From Beta vulgaris subsp. vulgaris (lineage: Eukaryota; Streptophyta; Magnoliopsida; Caryophyllales; Amaranthaceae): a DNA stretch of 64,000 bases. A program made the position numbers and the translations under genes. The notes below the pieces were generated by a model. That model was given only the letters and a program-made list of their open reading frames with translations. It did not search any database and was not told where the DNA came from. Location of the stretch: positions 9,634,031 to 9,698,030 of the forward strand of contig NC_079206.1 in NCBI RefSeq assembly GCF_026745355.1. Direction: 5' to 3'. Shown one piece after another: positions 12,937 through 25,137 of the stretch (position 1 is the stretch's first letter; the number at the start of each line of letters is the position of its first letter).

Positions 12937-13536
12937 TGGACCCGGTTCACGTTAACATTAATGTGCACCAGGCAAAACAACAAATCATTACTGAACAATC
13001 CACTATATGCGAAAACCCACTATATTATGCAGAAATCCACTATATCATTCAGGCCCACACTATATCATGCAAAAACTCACTATATTATTCAGACACACTT
13101 ACTATGTTATTCAAACACACACTATATCATACAGAAACTCACTATATTATTCGGACACACATTATATCATACAAAAACTCACTATATCATTCAGAAGTAC
13201 ACTATATCATGCAGAAACTTATTATATCATTCTAACACACACTATATCAAGCAAAAACTCACTATATCATTCAGACACTCATTATATCATGGAGAAACTA
13301 AATCATTTCATATATTAGAACACGTGTCATGATATATACTACGCAACTTAGATCTTCCTGTATGTTAAAACATTTAATTAAATCCTCTATTATATTGCAT
13401 ATAATTTCACATTATGTTTTTCGTTAATAAGATATCCTATATTGTATATAAGTTCACTATATCTTTGTAGAATTCACTATATGAAGTTAATATCTTACCA
13501 ACCCGGTGTACACTAAGTTAGTGTGCACCGGGTCCA
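12937..13536. mobile_element. MITE-like element with TIRs and an internal tandem repeat
   Basis: The ends form an imperfect inverted repeat of about 35-40 bp: TGGACCCGGTTCAC on the left, and the reverse of GTGCACCGGGTCCA on the right. Between them, 13005-13300 is a tandem array of about 21 bp per unit built on CACTATATCAT plus CAGAAACTC or CAGACACAC. The two unit types tend to alternate, giving a roughly 42-bp higher-order period. I found no clear target duplication. Long open frames here are by-products of the repeat and lack protein features. Confidence 0.65.
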
Positions 13537-13812
13537 TTTGAGTTTTTTACATAAAAGTTATATAAGGTCTACACAAATTGGGAAACATAGATATATCCAA
13601 GCGAATTTAAAAAGATTTGACATAACTATATCTTTACTTATGTATAAATTACAAACGATGGTCAAAATAAAGTATGTCAACATTACCATAGTACAAAAAT
13701 GTATAGATTAAAAGAAACAATCGCTATTATTAATAATAATTACCGTCAATGAATCCATTGAACGATAAGATGAGAATTTACTATCTGTAAATCTATCTTA
13801 AAAAGGGAAGCT

Positions 13813-14707
13813 GTTATGGGTAGGGGTGTAAGCGGACTAGGAAAAGTCCAGAGTCCAATCCAGTCCAGTCCAAACTTGTCGGACTAGACTGGACTAAAAA
13901 ATTTTCGGACTGGACTCGGACTCAAATTTTCGAGTCCAAATATTTTTGGACTGGATTTGGACTCATCCCTTTGGAGTCCCATAAGTCAAGTCCAGTCCAA
14001 AAATATTTTTATATATAATATATATTCATTACATATATAATGTATATATTAAAAAAATTGATACTGTTTTTAAAATTTTGGAGTTTTCAACCTTCCCTCT
14101 ATATATATTTAAACTAGCGCCAGAAAATTTTACTTGGCGCCAGACTATTGCACTTAGCTCCATTTGTTAAATAAGTAAATTATACTAGCAGCACTGCAGT
14201 AGTAGGCTAGTAGCCGACTAATTCTATCTCACTTCACTCCTCAGTCCTTACTACTCACTTCCTCTTACTATTCATTTTCTTTCTACCTCGTTGTCTCGAC
14301 TCTCGCATTCTCTATTTCTCCCTCAGATTAATTCTTAGTCTTTCTGCTTTCTCTCAACTTAGATCAAGGTAAGCATCTAATTCAACTTTTTATTCATAGT
14401 ATTTTACTTTAATTTAAACTTTCAATCTAATTTGTGGATATTGATAGTTGAATCAGATGTCAAATGCTCAAGCATCTCAAAAAACGTTGTGAATCATTGA
14501 ATCTAAATTGGGAAAAAAGATATAATAATCGGACTGGACTGGACTGGATTCGGACTCAAGAAAAAATTATCGGACTGGATTGGACTGGACTCAAAAAATA
14601 TTTAGATCGGACTTGGACTCAATTTCTCGAGTCCAAAAAACTTTGGACTGGATTTGGATTTGGTAAAGTCCAATCCAGTCCAATCCACTTACACCCCTAG
14701 TTATGGG
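13813..14707. mobile_element. Non-autonomous hAT element (879 bp)
   Basis: The element body is 13821-14699. It is flanked by a perfect 8-bp duplication GTTATGGG (13813-13820 and 14700-14707), and the ends are TAGGGGTGTAAG and its inverse. Subterminal GGACTGGACT-type repeats are dense at both ends, as in hAT elements. The middle (14190-14370) is CT-rich, like a 5' leader, and is followed by an AAGGTAAG splice-donor-like site. This may be the leader of a deleted transposase gene. No transposase remains. Confidence 0.9.
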
Positions 14708-15628
14708 ACACTCAAGCATGAAAGTTAGTAACTTATCCGTTAATCAAGTTATAATTTTCCTCTCAAGGAAGATAACGATTTATAATACTAGTAAGAAAAA
14801 TACAGACGACAACTCATCTTTCATAAGATTATAACTGTCGTCCATCCTATTGCCAAATATACTATTATCCATGAAACAACCGTAACAAAGTATCGCCCAA
14901 ACTCAAATAATAATATAGAAGAAGTAGTTAATTATTGCAAGTAGAGCAAAAATTGCAAAAATCTGAGGGTTTCTTAAGTACGGCAATTTTGTAGCTTCAA
15001 TTCTGTTGAGTTGAAGTAAACAGGAGCCTAACGTTCCAGGAAGGGGTAGAGTTTTGATAAGGAAGGTAAAAAGAAGGCTCAATTAATTCTGATACATTTA
15101 TGGCAGGTTTCCTGGACACATGAGTCCATCACATCCATATTTAGATCGAGTAGAGCCAACCCTTGACAATTTGACAAAAGGTTACCACCGCCCCGCCCTA
15201 TTAGCATTGCATACTGCATACTCTCCCTAGCTCCCCTTTAAGTATGGATACTGGTGATTTTCAATGGGACACTTAATGATCCTTTATAAACGTCATCTTG
15301 GACTTAATATCATTAATGTTCATGCTATAGTACATTATTCATACCACTATCTTCTGTCTCATAGCTTGGAGTTTGCTTCATTTGTGGTGTTCCAAATTCG
15401 TGGATTTTTCTTTTCTTGGTGTGCATAATTCTGTAGACTTCATATAGACTATGGAGCTAGACTATGGTTAGCTCCAAGATGCATATATAAATAGTTGCGA
15501 GTAGATATTATTTTTGTTTTACAGTGAGAAAATTGTGTATTAATTAAAAACGGAAGTAGAGCCTGACGTTATCACAACTAAACAAAAACAAAGAAACTAA
15601 ACTGAGCATTACTGCTCTTACATAGTAA
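14708..15628. other. Intergenic, nothing recognised
   Basis: AT-rich sequence without a credible open frame or repeat boundary. Confidence 0.4.
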
Positions 15629-15661
15629 CTAGTTTTTTGACCCGTGTAAACTGCACGGGAA
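15629..15661 (-). mobile_element. Helitron-like 3' terminus
   Basis: Read on the minus strand, this is a GC-rich hairpin (CCCGTGC paired with ACACGGG) followed about 9 bases later by CTAG and a host T. That is the Helitron 3' end structure. I could not place the matching 5' TC end to the right, so the element's extent is unknown; it may be truncated. Confidence 0.5.
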
Positions 15662-17481
15662 GTTGTTCATTTTATAAATTAACGATTTTAAGAAGTTCTT
15701 CAAGAATCGTGGTGGTGATCCTCCTAACTTGTGATGTAAAATTTGATACTCATGTATTTAAATTATTTTAAAACTGATTTATGATCCATGTGTTCAATCG
15801 TTGAAGTAGTTAACTTCATGGTGGATCATGTGACCCATTTTTTTTAAAAAAAAAGAGTTATTAATTGGAAAAATCTTTAATCTTTCTACTAAGTACTTCC
15901 TTTAGAGGCCCTGATAAATCACAATTCGCACCACGACTGATACTCAGCAATACACCAACTTCCACTCCCACTTATGGCAATCTCGTTCACCCACTCTCTT
16001 GCCTTCTTAATTGCACCATAGCTGCACCATATTTAGCCACCCATTGACCACTGTCCACTTAGCTATAATAATTTTAATTTTCTCAATATGCCTGAGCTTT
16101 AATACTATTTAAGGTACATCTAGTTACATATAATGGTTGTTTTTCGTATTTGATGATATCTTTTGTAAAGTCTTATCACAGATATAATTTAGATCATAGG
16201 ACTAGAGTTTGACCCCGTTTTTTTCAATAGTTAATACTCACTCCCACCAAAGACCTAAAGATTAAAAAAGAACAAAGTTCTGTTTTTATCATGTATTATA
16301 TTACGTGTAATTATACTTTTACCCACAAAAGTAATGCATATTTACATTCTCATTTTAGAATTACGCATAGTTACATTCCCATTTAACTATACTTTTTTTT
16401 GTAGAAGATTAAGAGAAAACATTTTCTTGATTATATAATTGTAATACTTTTGGCCATAATAAGCAAAATAACTTTTATGCCAACATCCTACAGAAAAATT
16501 AATAAAATATTTTATGTACATAAGATTTTTTTAAGTTATATAATTTTTAAATTGTCATTCTTGGTCTTATATATGTTTTTCAACTTATTTTGCTTATGTA
16601 ATTTTATTTGAACTTAAAATCTGAACTTATTACACCTTGTTAATCCTTATTAGACCAAATTTTAACTTTTAGAATTTATTTTGTAAGTATGTCAAACTTT
16701 GTCTTTGCTTGTTTTTGTATTATACAACTTATCTGAACTTATTAAGCCATATTATTCATTATCTGAACTTATATTTTCTAGTAAGAAATAAAAATAAGTT
16801 GATCAGAACAGTGTCGTTGTTGATTGTTTTTTAAAACTTGGGTTTATAAATATTTAATTCCACGACACCTAAATATATAACTATTGCTAATACACCTACA
16901 AAAACAATGGGTTGAATATTCAAGTTGTGTGATTTAAAATTAATAATATATATTGTATTGGACTATATCAATAAATACCTATTTTAATGTTGTCAATTGC
17001 TTGAAGTGTTTGGAGTTTACCTAGCTTTGTGAACTTGATAGTTGCATCCATAGTCAACGTGTATCTTATTAAGTAATGAGATGATTTATGTATTGTATTG
17101 TAGTCACCGTTAAAGAATTGATATCAGTATTATATAGGACCCATAATCGATAGTGTTTTTTTGAGAATAATATTCAAAAAACCGATTTGTTAATTAAGAG
17201 ATATAAAAACCGATTTGTTAGTAGCTTTGCTTTTGCTTTCGAAATTTATATAGTTTTTTGGAATCAATTTTATGAAATATAAAATTGCAATATTTCGTAA
17301 CATTATATTGATTCTTTTTCTATTTTTAAATCACAAAAGATAGTATCTTCTTACCTTTTTAAAATAGTATCAGATGGGATTATTGCTTCATTATAATACT
17401 ATATGTAAAAATAGTATCAGATGGGATTATTGCTCCACATCGTCGTAACATTATATTTCATAACATTATATTGATTCAAAT
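15662..17481. other. Intergenic, possible body of the Helitron-like element
   Basis: AT-rich sequence. Part of it may belong to the Helitron whose 3' end is at 15629. A local duplication of a 'gtatcagatgggattattgct' type phrase occurs at about 17367-17387 and 17411-17431. No gene is recognised. Confidence 0.35.
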
Positions 17482-17627
17482 TTAGGGCCCGTTCTGATCT
17501 CTCCAGCTTATTTTCAGTTAAGTTCAATTCAGTTCAGCTCAGTTCAATTCAGTTCAACTCCATTCTTTTATAACCATTTTGTTAAATATTATTATTATGT
17601 TGGTCTAATTTATTTTACTAATTACTC

Positions 17628-17680
<53 letters not shown>

Positions 17681-18247
17681 TATTTTTATATCATTATTAA
17701 GTATTATTATTATTATTTGTATATAATATTTTGTTTATTATAGCTTTACTCATTATTATTACTACTATTATTAGAAGGAACATGGTTTAGGTCAAAAGCA
17801 CAAATAAACCCACGTTTTTTAGCCCATAAACCAATCAAATCGCGTTAAAATGGTTTGTGATGCAATTTTTCACGGTCCAACCCAATCATTATTTTTATTA
17901 CTAAATATTATTATATTATTAAATCTAATTATTACTAAAATAGTAATATTAATTTACTTCTTATTTATTATTGCTATTATATAATCATCATCAAGTATTA
18001 ATACATTAAATACGAGTAATTTAAAATAATAATTATTAATTATCATTAGTTATTATTATTATTATTATTTATTCATAAATATCATTTAAAAACATCCAAA
18101 ATACTATTATTATTATTACTTATCACTATATTTATTATTTAATATTCATATTATTATTGTTTAAATATTATTTATATATTTATTACATTCAATTTAATTA
18201 AGTTCAGTTCAGTTCAGTTTTTTTATCCCGAAAAGAACAGTCCCTTA
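17482..18247. mobile_element. PIF/Harbinger-like (Tourist-type) non-autonomous element
   Basis: The body is 17485-18244 and is flanked by TTA on both sides. The termini are GGGCCCGTTCT and the inverse AGAACAGTCCC. Subterminal CAGTTCAGTTCA repeats occur at both ends. The interior is dominated by a TTA/ATT microsatellite (about 17628-17700) and related AT-rich sequence. No transposase is present. Confidence 0.75.
17628..17700. repeat. (TTA)n microsatellite
   Basis: A long uninterrupted run of TTA units inside the Harbinger-like element, with shorter ATT runs at 17705-17770 and 18050-18120. Confidence 0.95.
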
Positions 18248-19960
18248 GCCGGTTTATAATATATTGATTCAACTTTTTGTGTCAAGTATAAATGTCTATG
18301 GGAAATTCATTTATTGCATTGCGTGATCTATATTCTTTCCTAAAATGAAGATTCTAATTGATTTACTTAGAAATCAGTTGCTTGAAATTAGGCAATTATA
18401 CCAAAATCTCAATAAGTGATTTGGATTCATCTTTTCTAAAAATCTCGGTTCCTTCTCTCATTGCACAGTATTGTTTTGATACGTGGCAATTGTTCAGTTG
18501 CTTCTGTGCATTATCGTTCATTTTCATGCCTTATTTCACTGCTGATCGCCACGTAGGATAATTTTTTCTTGCTTTAATATTATATATGATTACAATTAAA
18601 TAAATAACTTAAACATGGACAAAACTACTCGATCTGGAGGTTTGTGTTGTTGGAAAATTGTAGTGAAGCTCGACTGCTGGTGGATGACGATCGCCAAAAA
18701 CCTGATGATATAAGAATGAGAAGTGGACTGATTTCACAATCAGAGCAACAAAGTAACAACAGGATCATTAAGATTGGATTTGCTTCGGATTGTAATATTT
18801 AGGTTCTTATATATTTGATTTAGTTTCGAGTAGGTTCAAATTATGTTAAAATTTGTCGTCAATCAATCTCTGATAAAATAATCAACAGTAACAATAATTC
18901 ATTTCGATCATTTTTAGGTCAAAATACTTTTTAATGTATGAAGCTTTAGATACAATTCAAGTTGAGATTGGGTAATCGAGTACCATTCAATTACATGTAC
19001 CTCCTCTGTTTATTTTTTTCAGATATAATAGTAGTGTGATGGAAATGTTAAATTACGTGATAGTGTAAAAGATGAAGCTTAGCCAGTTTCTTTTGCAATC
19101 TTGACTTGTGCAACAAAATTTGGAAATTGAGGTTCATTGCCTAAAAATATGCCGTAATTAAATTAGTGATGATTTAGTTTCTAGGCTTTTGTATAAATTA
19201 TAATCTTACAACAAGTAACCTGCGAGTGTGAATTGATTATGAGTAATGTCATATTCTTGAGATGATTTAGTGTATATTGCAAACATACGACAACCTATAG
19301 ACTAATATAGTAATATGGTAATATTGGAGAGAATTCCCCTTATAATTCCCCTTCCTTCAAAGTGTTTGGGCCTCTAGATTGGGCCATGATTTAGTGTATA
19401 TTGCAAACATACGACAGCCATAGATTATTCATCTTATCGAATTAAAAAAAATGGTAATATAGTACTCCATCTAATCTTTATTTGTTTATACACTTGCTTT
19501 TTGGCTTGTGCCTTATTACTTATCCATTTCTTCTCTTTCTGTTTTTGAAATGGTCTCGCAAATTATTTACTATTATCTTCATCTTCTCATTCTACTTTTA
19601 TTGGCCCATAATTATATACAATACGACATGTCCATAAATTAATACTTTGTTTTTTCTTTTATGATCCGCAAACCTGCACTAATAGAAAATAACCCTCATA
19701 AATCTCTCATCTCACTCGCATCTCTCATCCTCTAATTCCTCTCTCACTCGTATCCCTCATCTTTTCTCTTCCCCTCTAACTCTGATGAGTGAGATTTATA
19801 TATCCCACTCTTAGGATAGTATTAAAGCCATTTTACTTGGTTTATTCCCTATTATAGTTTTCTTTTTCCTTAATTTTACCTCTAGTTCTATCTAACTCTC
19901 TCTTAGCACATATATATATGTATTTGCATCCCCCTGCTCTCTACTCTTGCATTTGATAAT
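18248..19960. other. Intergenic, with one local duplication
   Basis: No gene is recognised. A segment of about 40 bp (gatttagtgtatattgcaaa and following) occurs at about 19264-19302 and again at about 19388-19427, a recent direct duplication. Confidence 0.4.
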
Positions 19961-20490
19961 TGATGTGTAGGAATTCAAGTTCCTACAAGTTTAACGGAAG
20001 CAAAAAGGGGAAGCAAGAAGTAGTGAGCTCGCCCAAGTGCAGGGCTCGCCCGAGCTGCCAACAGACCACCTGAGACAGGAAGCCCGTCGAGCTAGCACCA
20101 GCTCGCTCGAGCTCAGTCGCCCACCTGGGCTATCAGGCTACCTGCTAGGGCACTTCAGGGGAAATAACTACTGCCTCCCTTCTGGAACTTTCGCGCACAC
20201 CTGGAGAAGTTTCTCGAGCCCACCTGCCCTGCACCGCCCGAGCCATCTCATAGCCTGCCGGGGCTCCTCTCACCAGCCTGCCCAAACCCTTACAACCCCA
20301 CTCGGGAAACTGACCATTGGGCCTTTTCTCAAATTTCTTTTCCTTTACGACGACTTTTGTAATTAGAGGAGTTATAAATACTCCCCTACCCTATTTTGAA
20401 AAAGAAATCTAGATTTTTAGAACCCTAATCTTAGTTACTAGTATAGGAGAGAGAAAATTTGCCTTAAGAGGTATAATTTGGGGACTACAA
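19961..20490 (+). repeat. GC-rich segment with a TATA-like box, possible LTR remnant
   Basis: 19990-20300 is unusually GC-rich for its surroundings and repeats 'agctcgcccgagct'-type phrases. It is followed by a TATAAATACTCCCC box at about 20373 and a leader-like stretch. This layout resembles an LTR promoter region, but I saw no partner LTR, primer-binding site or target duplication. A promoter of another kind is possible. Confidence 0.3.
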
Positions 20491-21212
20491 ATCAATGAAA
20501 AAATATCCAAAATGACCATTGACTTATGGAATCGGTAATTAATTAATTTTTATTTTGTTATTACTCTTTTCCAATCCCTCTCTCCACCTCACTTGAATCC
20601 TCCCACTACACCATCCCCACAAGCATCACTGCTAGACCAACGCTACCATCTCACCCTACCTGACCTAAACAAGCCATTTGACCAAAACTAGCCTTATTGC
20701 ACCACCTATGCAAGGAGCAAGGGAATGGACGGAGGAAGGACAAAAGGGAGGCAGAGAGGCGAGAAGGGAGAGTTCGTGTGCGAGGTATTGATGGACAACG
20801 TCGTTTTGAGAGAGCTGTAATAGGTTCATAATGGGGGTGGATGTTAGTGGCCGGTTCCTTGTGGCAGCTCAGCGAGAAGGAGAGAGAGCGAGGCATAGAG
20901 AGAGATATGGGACCTATTTTCTATGCTACTAAAATATGCCACATGTCTTCTTCTTTTTTCTTTGTAAAAATCCATTTTACCACTATGAACACTAGTTTTG
21001 TTAACGCTTATAAATAACATTTTATCTAATTTCTTTAATACTCTATCTACCGATTCAAACCGAGATTTTGAAATTGGTAGTTCATGTTTGTAATCATTTC
21101 CCCTCTCAAAAAATATACATCCATCAATTTTAGTTTTAGTGGATCAAGAAAAAAGTTATAATATTACATGCTAGTTTAAAATTTAAAATAAATAATCGAA
21201 TAAATTTCTTTA
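20491..21212. other. Intergenic, purine-rich patch
   Basis: A purine-rich stretch lies at about 20705-20910 with a minus-strand open frame of 81 codons that looks like low-complexity translation. No gene is recognised. Confidence 0.35.
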
Positions 21213-21991
21213 GGGTAATGTTATATGTAGCCCTAAGGGCTACATATAAGCATTAAATACATTTTTTAAAATGAAAACACAGTTTAAGAATTCAAGACAC
21301 ATTTTCACATCAACTGAGGTAATAAATGCTTGATTTAATATTTTATTTCCATTTTAAGCACCTTATACATAGCCCTAAGGGCTATGTATACTAGAATTTT
21401 TTGCACGCGATGCGTGCTTGAATTTTTTCGAAATAAAAACTCGATTTTCTTCGGCATAAGAGTCAAAATTTGAACATTAGACATACAAAGAATAATTATT
21501 TTTATTAGTTGCAAAATTTGATTGGTTTAGTTTTTGTCACTTAAGTCTCTCACCATTCTTTTTGTTTTTTTTTTACTTTTCAAAGTTAAATTCTAATAAC
21601 AAAATAAAAATTTTATTAAATTTGTGTATGATTTCTAATATTATAATTTTTGTTGATTTTTGAATTAAGTACAGTACTTCATAAATTGTAAAGAAAGTGG
21701 ACACTTTGATTTCAAGTCAATTTTTTCATAGGTTGTAGTTTGTAAGTGAATTTTTAAGTTTTTATAAAGTTTTATCATTTTAGTGATTTGCATAACGTAA
21801 ATTATGCAATTTTATGATTTTAGTTGACTTGTGAGTGATTGTTATAATTATATTTTTGGTATTTTTGTTTGAATCCCCCTTTGATTTGTAAGTGAAATTG
21901 TAATTTAGAATGGGAAGGGGGGGCAAAATAGGCATTTCAAAAGAGGACACCATTGCTCCCCCCTTCCCTTATATAATAGAGATTATTTTCC
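21213..21991. mobile_element. Mutator-like MITE split by a Helitron
   Basis: The left part is 21213-21390; the last 9 bases (TTATTTTCC) are at 21983-21991. Together they match, in inverse orientation, the complete MITE at 30351-30535. Each end has an imperfect palindrome around GTAGCCCTAAGGGCTAC. The flanking 9-mers ATTTCTTTA and AATTTTTTA agree at 7 of 9 positions, consistent with an aged 9-bp duplication. Confidence 0.8.
21391..21982 (-). mobile_element. Non-autonomous Helitron (592 bp)
   Basis: On the minus strand it begins TCTCTATTATATAAGG after a host A at 21983. It ends with the hairpin GCACGCATCGCGTGC, a short A/T spacer and CTAG before a host T at 21390. This is the Helitron A|TC...CTAG|T structure, without target duplication or inverted repeats. 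No Rep/helicase coding sequence is present. Confidence 0.8.
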
Positions 21992-22388
21992 AATTTTTTA
22001 TGAACTAATTATTTATTGCTAAATATTCAATCATTAACTTTTCAATTTTATTAAGCTAATTATGTTCACAATATAATGTTAAGGTAATGTTGAGTGAGTG
22101 TTGAGCGAGTTTAAGGGATAAAACATAAAATGAGTTTGAAGTAAGTCCGTAAAATTAAAAAGTAATAGAGATCTGATATTGCACAGTCTGAAATTTTGAG
22201 TTGAGTTTGAGAGCTAAATTCACCCTTAGGATTGTTCTCATTAATTTTTCTTTATTATAATAAAACTCTTAGCATTATTAATCTACTTAATTACTAAACA
22301 CAAAAACTCTTATCATTATCCATTAATGGCGCCTATATGACTTTTTCATGAACATAGATTTTCAATTTACTCCATTTCTTAATAAAAT

Positions 22389-22912
22389 GTAAGTTCATAA
22401 TTTTTTCCTTGGATAATGCAAAAGTGGGTTTTAATTCCCAAAATATGCCCAAAAAAATTAAAATTCCCTGCGTACCGTCCACGTAGGACAGCACGCGAGA
22501 AACTTTTTTTTAGTAAAACCGCTACTTGCAGTAGCGGTTTACAAGTGCCGAGAATTTTTTTTTCAACTTAGGTAAAACCGCTACTCCGAGTAGCGGTTTA
22601 TCATGAAAACTGATATCTGCTTACCATATTTTGCGCAGGTAAACCGCTACTCAGAGTAGCGGTTTATATTTATTCACCGCTACTCAGAGTAGCGATTTAT
22701 ATTTATAAACCGCTACTCAGAGTAGCGGTTTATTTTAAAATTAAACCGCTACTTTGAGTAGCGGTTTTCGTGGATTAAAACAAAAAAAAAAACAATTTTC
22801 TCGCGTGCCGTCCTACGTGGACGGTACGCAGGGAATTTTAATTTTTTTGGGCATATTTTAGGAATTAAAACCCACTTTTACATTATTCAAGGAAAAAATT
22901 CTGTAAGTTCAT
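22389..22912. mobile_element. Mutator-like MITE with long TIRs and a palindrome array
   Basis: The body is 22399-22902 and is flanked by a perfect duplication GTAAGTTCAT (22389-22398 and 22903-22912), close to the 9-bp size of Mutator-like elements. The inverted repeats are about 105-110 bp and nearly identical (for example CTGCGTACCGTCCACGTAGG near the inner edge). Between them are six short palindromes built on AAACCGCTACT and AGTAGCGGTTT. There is no coding capacity. Confidence 0.9.
22518..22770. repeat. Array of six AAACCGCTACT/AGTAGCGGTTT palindromes
   Basis: Each unit is about 26 bp and nearly self-complementary. Units start at roughly 22518, 22573, 22640, 22676, 22708 and 22743. Neighbours differ mainly in the two to four central bases and in spacing. 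Confidence 0.9.
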
Positions 22913-23263
22913 GGTTTTTTCTTAGCCTCCTTGTACAACGAAAGGGAGCAACTAAAGGCCCATCGTTGAAAAAAAAAAATGTTGTTCATTTGCACTACAC
23001 TAATGCCCTACTTCTTTCTCATATTTTTGGGTCTCCTCCACCATACTTCTTCTCCAAATTATACGGCTAATTAATTAATCTTAAGACGTCAGTAGAATAT
23101 TCTTATTTTAGTGGATGGTCATCATAAATGAGACAGACCCCTTAATTTGACCCAGAGGAAGGCCGTCAATTTGGTAGCACTATTAGCTAATAATCGGCCT
23201 TGGGCAGAAAAAGGGTTGAGTGTCATATCCAACTGAACAACTTTTGAATCCAGTTTAATGTTC
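22913..23263. other. Intergenic, nothing recognised
   Basis: No open frame or repeat boundary is supported between the Mutator-like MITE and the large hAT element. Confidence 0.4.
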
Positions 23264-24059
23264 ACTTGCAGTCATAGTGGTGTCAGCAGATCTGACCGCT
23301 GGGTCAACCTAATTCTGACTTGACTTGAACCTGGTTCGACCTGTGAGTGTCAGTCCTCAGACCTGACCGAAACCTGACCTGTGATTACCCAAACCTGACC
23401 GGCACCTGGCAAGATTATATCCTGACCTGTTCAGACAGACCTGCATCAAAACTCAAACCCGACCGTACTTAACTAGATATTACTAAAATTTAATTATTTT
23501 TTTAAATCTATAAAATCATTTACTTGTTTATATTTTCTATAATTAATTAAATAAAAAAATAAATTTAATTTAATTTAAGAGTTAAACTTGAAATATCATT
23601 TACTTGTTTATATTTTCTATAATTATATAATGTCCCATTCTCAAATAATATTAAAAAATATCTTATTAAATACTATACTCCAAATTTATTATCCCAATTT
23701 AATATTCTACTAAATTTTCCTCATTTTTTCTACAAAATTATCCAATTTTAATATTCTGCCAAATAATACCTCAAATGCTCATAACACTATACTAAACAAC
23801 ATATGATGCTATAATAAATCTGCAATTATAATAAATTATACAAAAAAACCAAAATTTAGTGAAATTACATAAAAATCACACAAAGAGAATAAATGTGAAA
23901 TTATATAAATATGAAATTATATGAAATTACACAAAAGTCAATAAATCTGGGGACAATATTGAATGATATTACACAAAAACAAAATTAATCAACACAAAAG
24001 TTAACAAATTAAACTAAAAAATGGAAAAAAAAATTCTTGAACAAAACTAGATCTGGCCG

Positions 24060-24290
24060 GACCGAGCGACGACGATGAGCGAAGACCGACGACGACGACA
24101 GGCAACGACGACGACCGGCGACGACGAGCGAAGACAGGCGAAGACGACGACGAGCGACGGCGACGAGCGAAGACAGGCGAAGACGACGACGAGCGACGGC
24201 GACGAGCGAAGACAGGCGATGACGAACGAAGACCGGCGACGAGGAGCGAAGACCGGCGACGAGGAGTGGGAGGAGGTAGTGCCGTGGGGT
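24060..24290 (+). repeat. GAC-rich tandem repeat
   Basis: GACGACGAGCGAAGACAGGC-like units are repeated imperfectly, giving an open frame with DERRQAKTTTSDG repeats. Base composition differs sharply from the AT-rich surroundings. I treat it as a minisatellite or captured fragment, not a gene. Confidence 0.7.
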
Positions 24291-24856
24291 GGTTGAGAGG
24301 GTGGCAGGCTGAGGAGAGAGAATGACAGAAGGAATAAAGGGTGGTTGGATGAGAGAGGGATGGGGATTAGGGTTTTAGAAAGGAGAGATGAAAAAGAGAA
24401 GGGAAATCAGAGATGGGAGTTGAGTTTGAGTGTTGGAGAGATTGATGGTTAGATTTGATACTTTTCAAAATCAAGGGTTATAATTTATGATCCATGACAT
24501 TAATCTTTGGCTAATAGGAAAAGAGAATGATGTAGCACATGGATTGATGACTTGTCACAATCTTATATTTTTTATATTCTTACTAATTCTTGTCTTGGTT
24601 TAGTAACTTCAAACTTTAATAATTAGTCAATTATTTTATTAATTTGAAATTTTGGTTATTTTTATTGAAATTATTATTTTTAGTGTTTAATTATTTTTAT
24701 TGAAATTATTATGATTAGGGTTTAATTATAAGTTATAATCTTTCTAATTATTGTCTTGGTTTAGTAACTTATTAACTTTAATTTGAAATTTTGGTTATTT
24801 TTATTGAAATTATTATGATTAGTATTTAAGCTATAACTATCATTTATTAATTAGCA

Positions 24857-24887
<31 letters not shown>

Positions 24888-25137
24888 TAATTAGAATTGT
24901 GAATTGAGTTTCTAAATTTAACATGAAGACTAATACCTAAAATAGTGTACTATTATCTTGTTTAGGTTTCAAAATGCATTTAACATGAAGACTACTATCT
25001 AAAATAGTGTATTATTATCTTGAATTAGATAAAATAGTGTACTATTCTCTTGAATTAGCTTATAATCTATATTGATACATTCATTAATCTTATATAGTGA
25101 CAACTTCTTCAACTATCGAGGAACAAGTTTATTAGTA

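Noticed and set aside
12934..13332. Three overlapping open frames of 99-132 codons
   Set aside because: They are translations of the 21-bp tandem repeat in all frames and have no protein features.
22518..22770. CRISPR or operator array
   Set aside because: Six palindromes lie within the TIRs of a Mutator-like MITE, with no gene nearby for them to control.
24075..24296. Arg/Asp/Thr-rich 73-codon open frame
   Set aside because: It is a GAC-rich minisatellite inside a non-coding hAT-like element, with no known domain.
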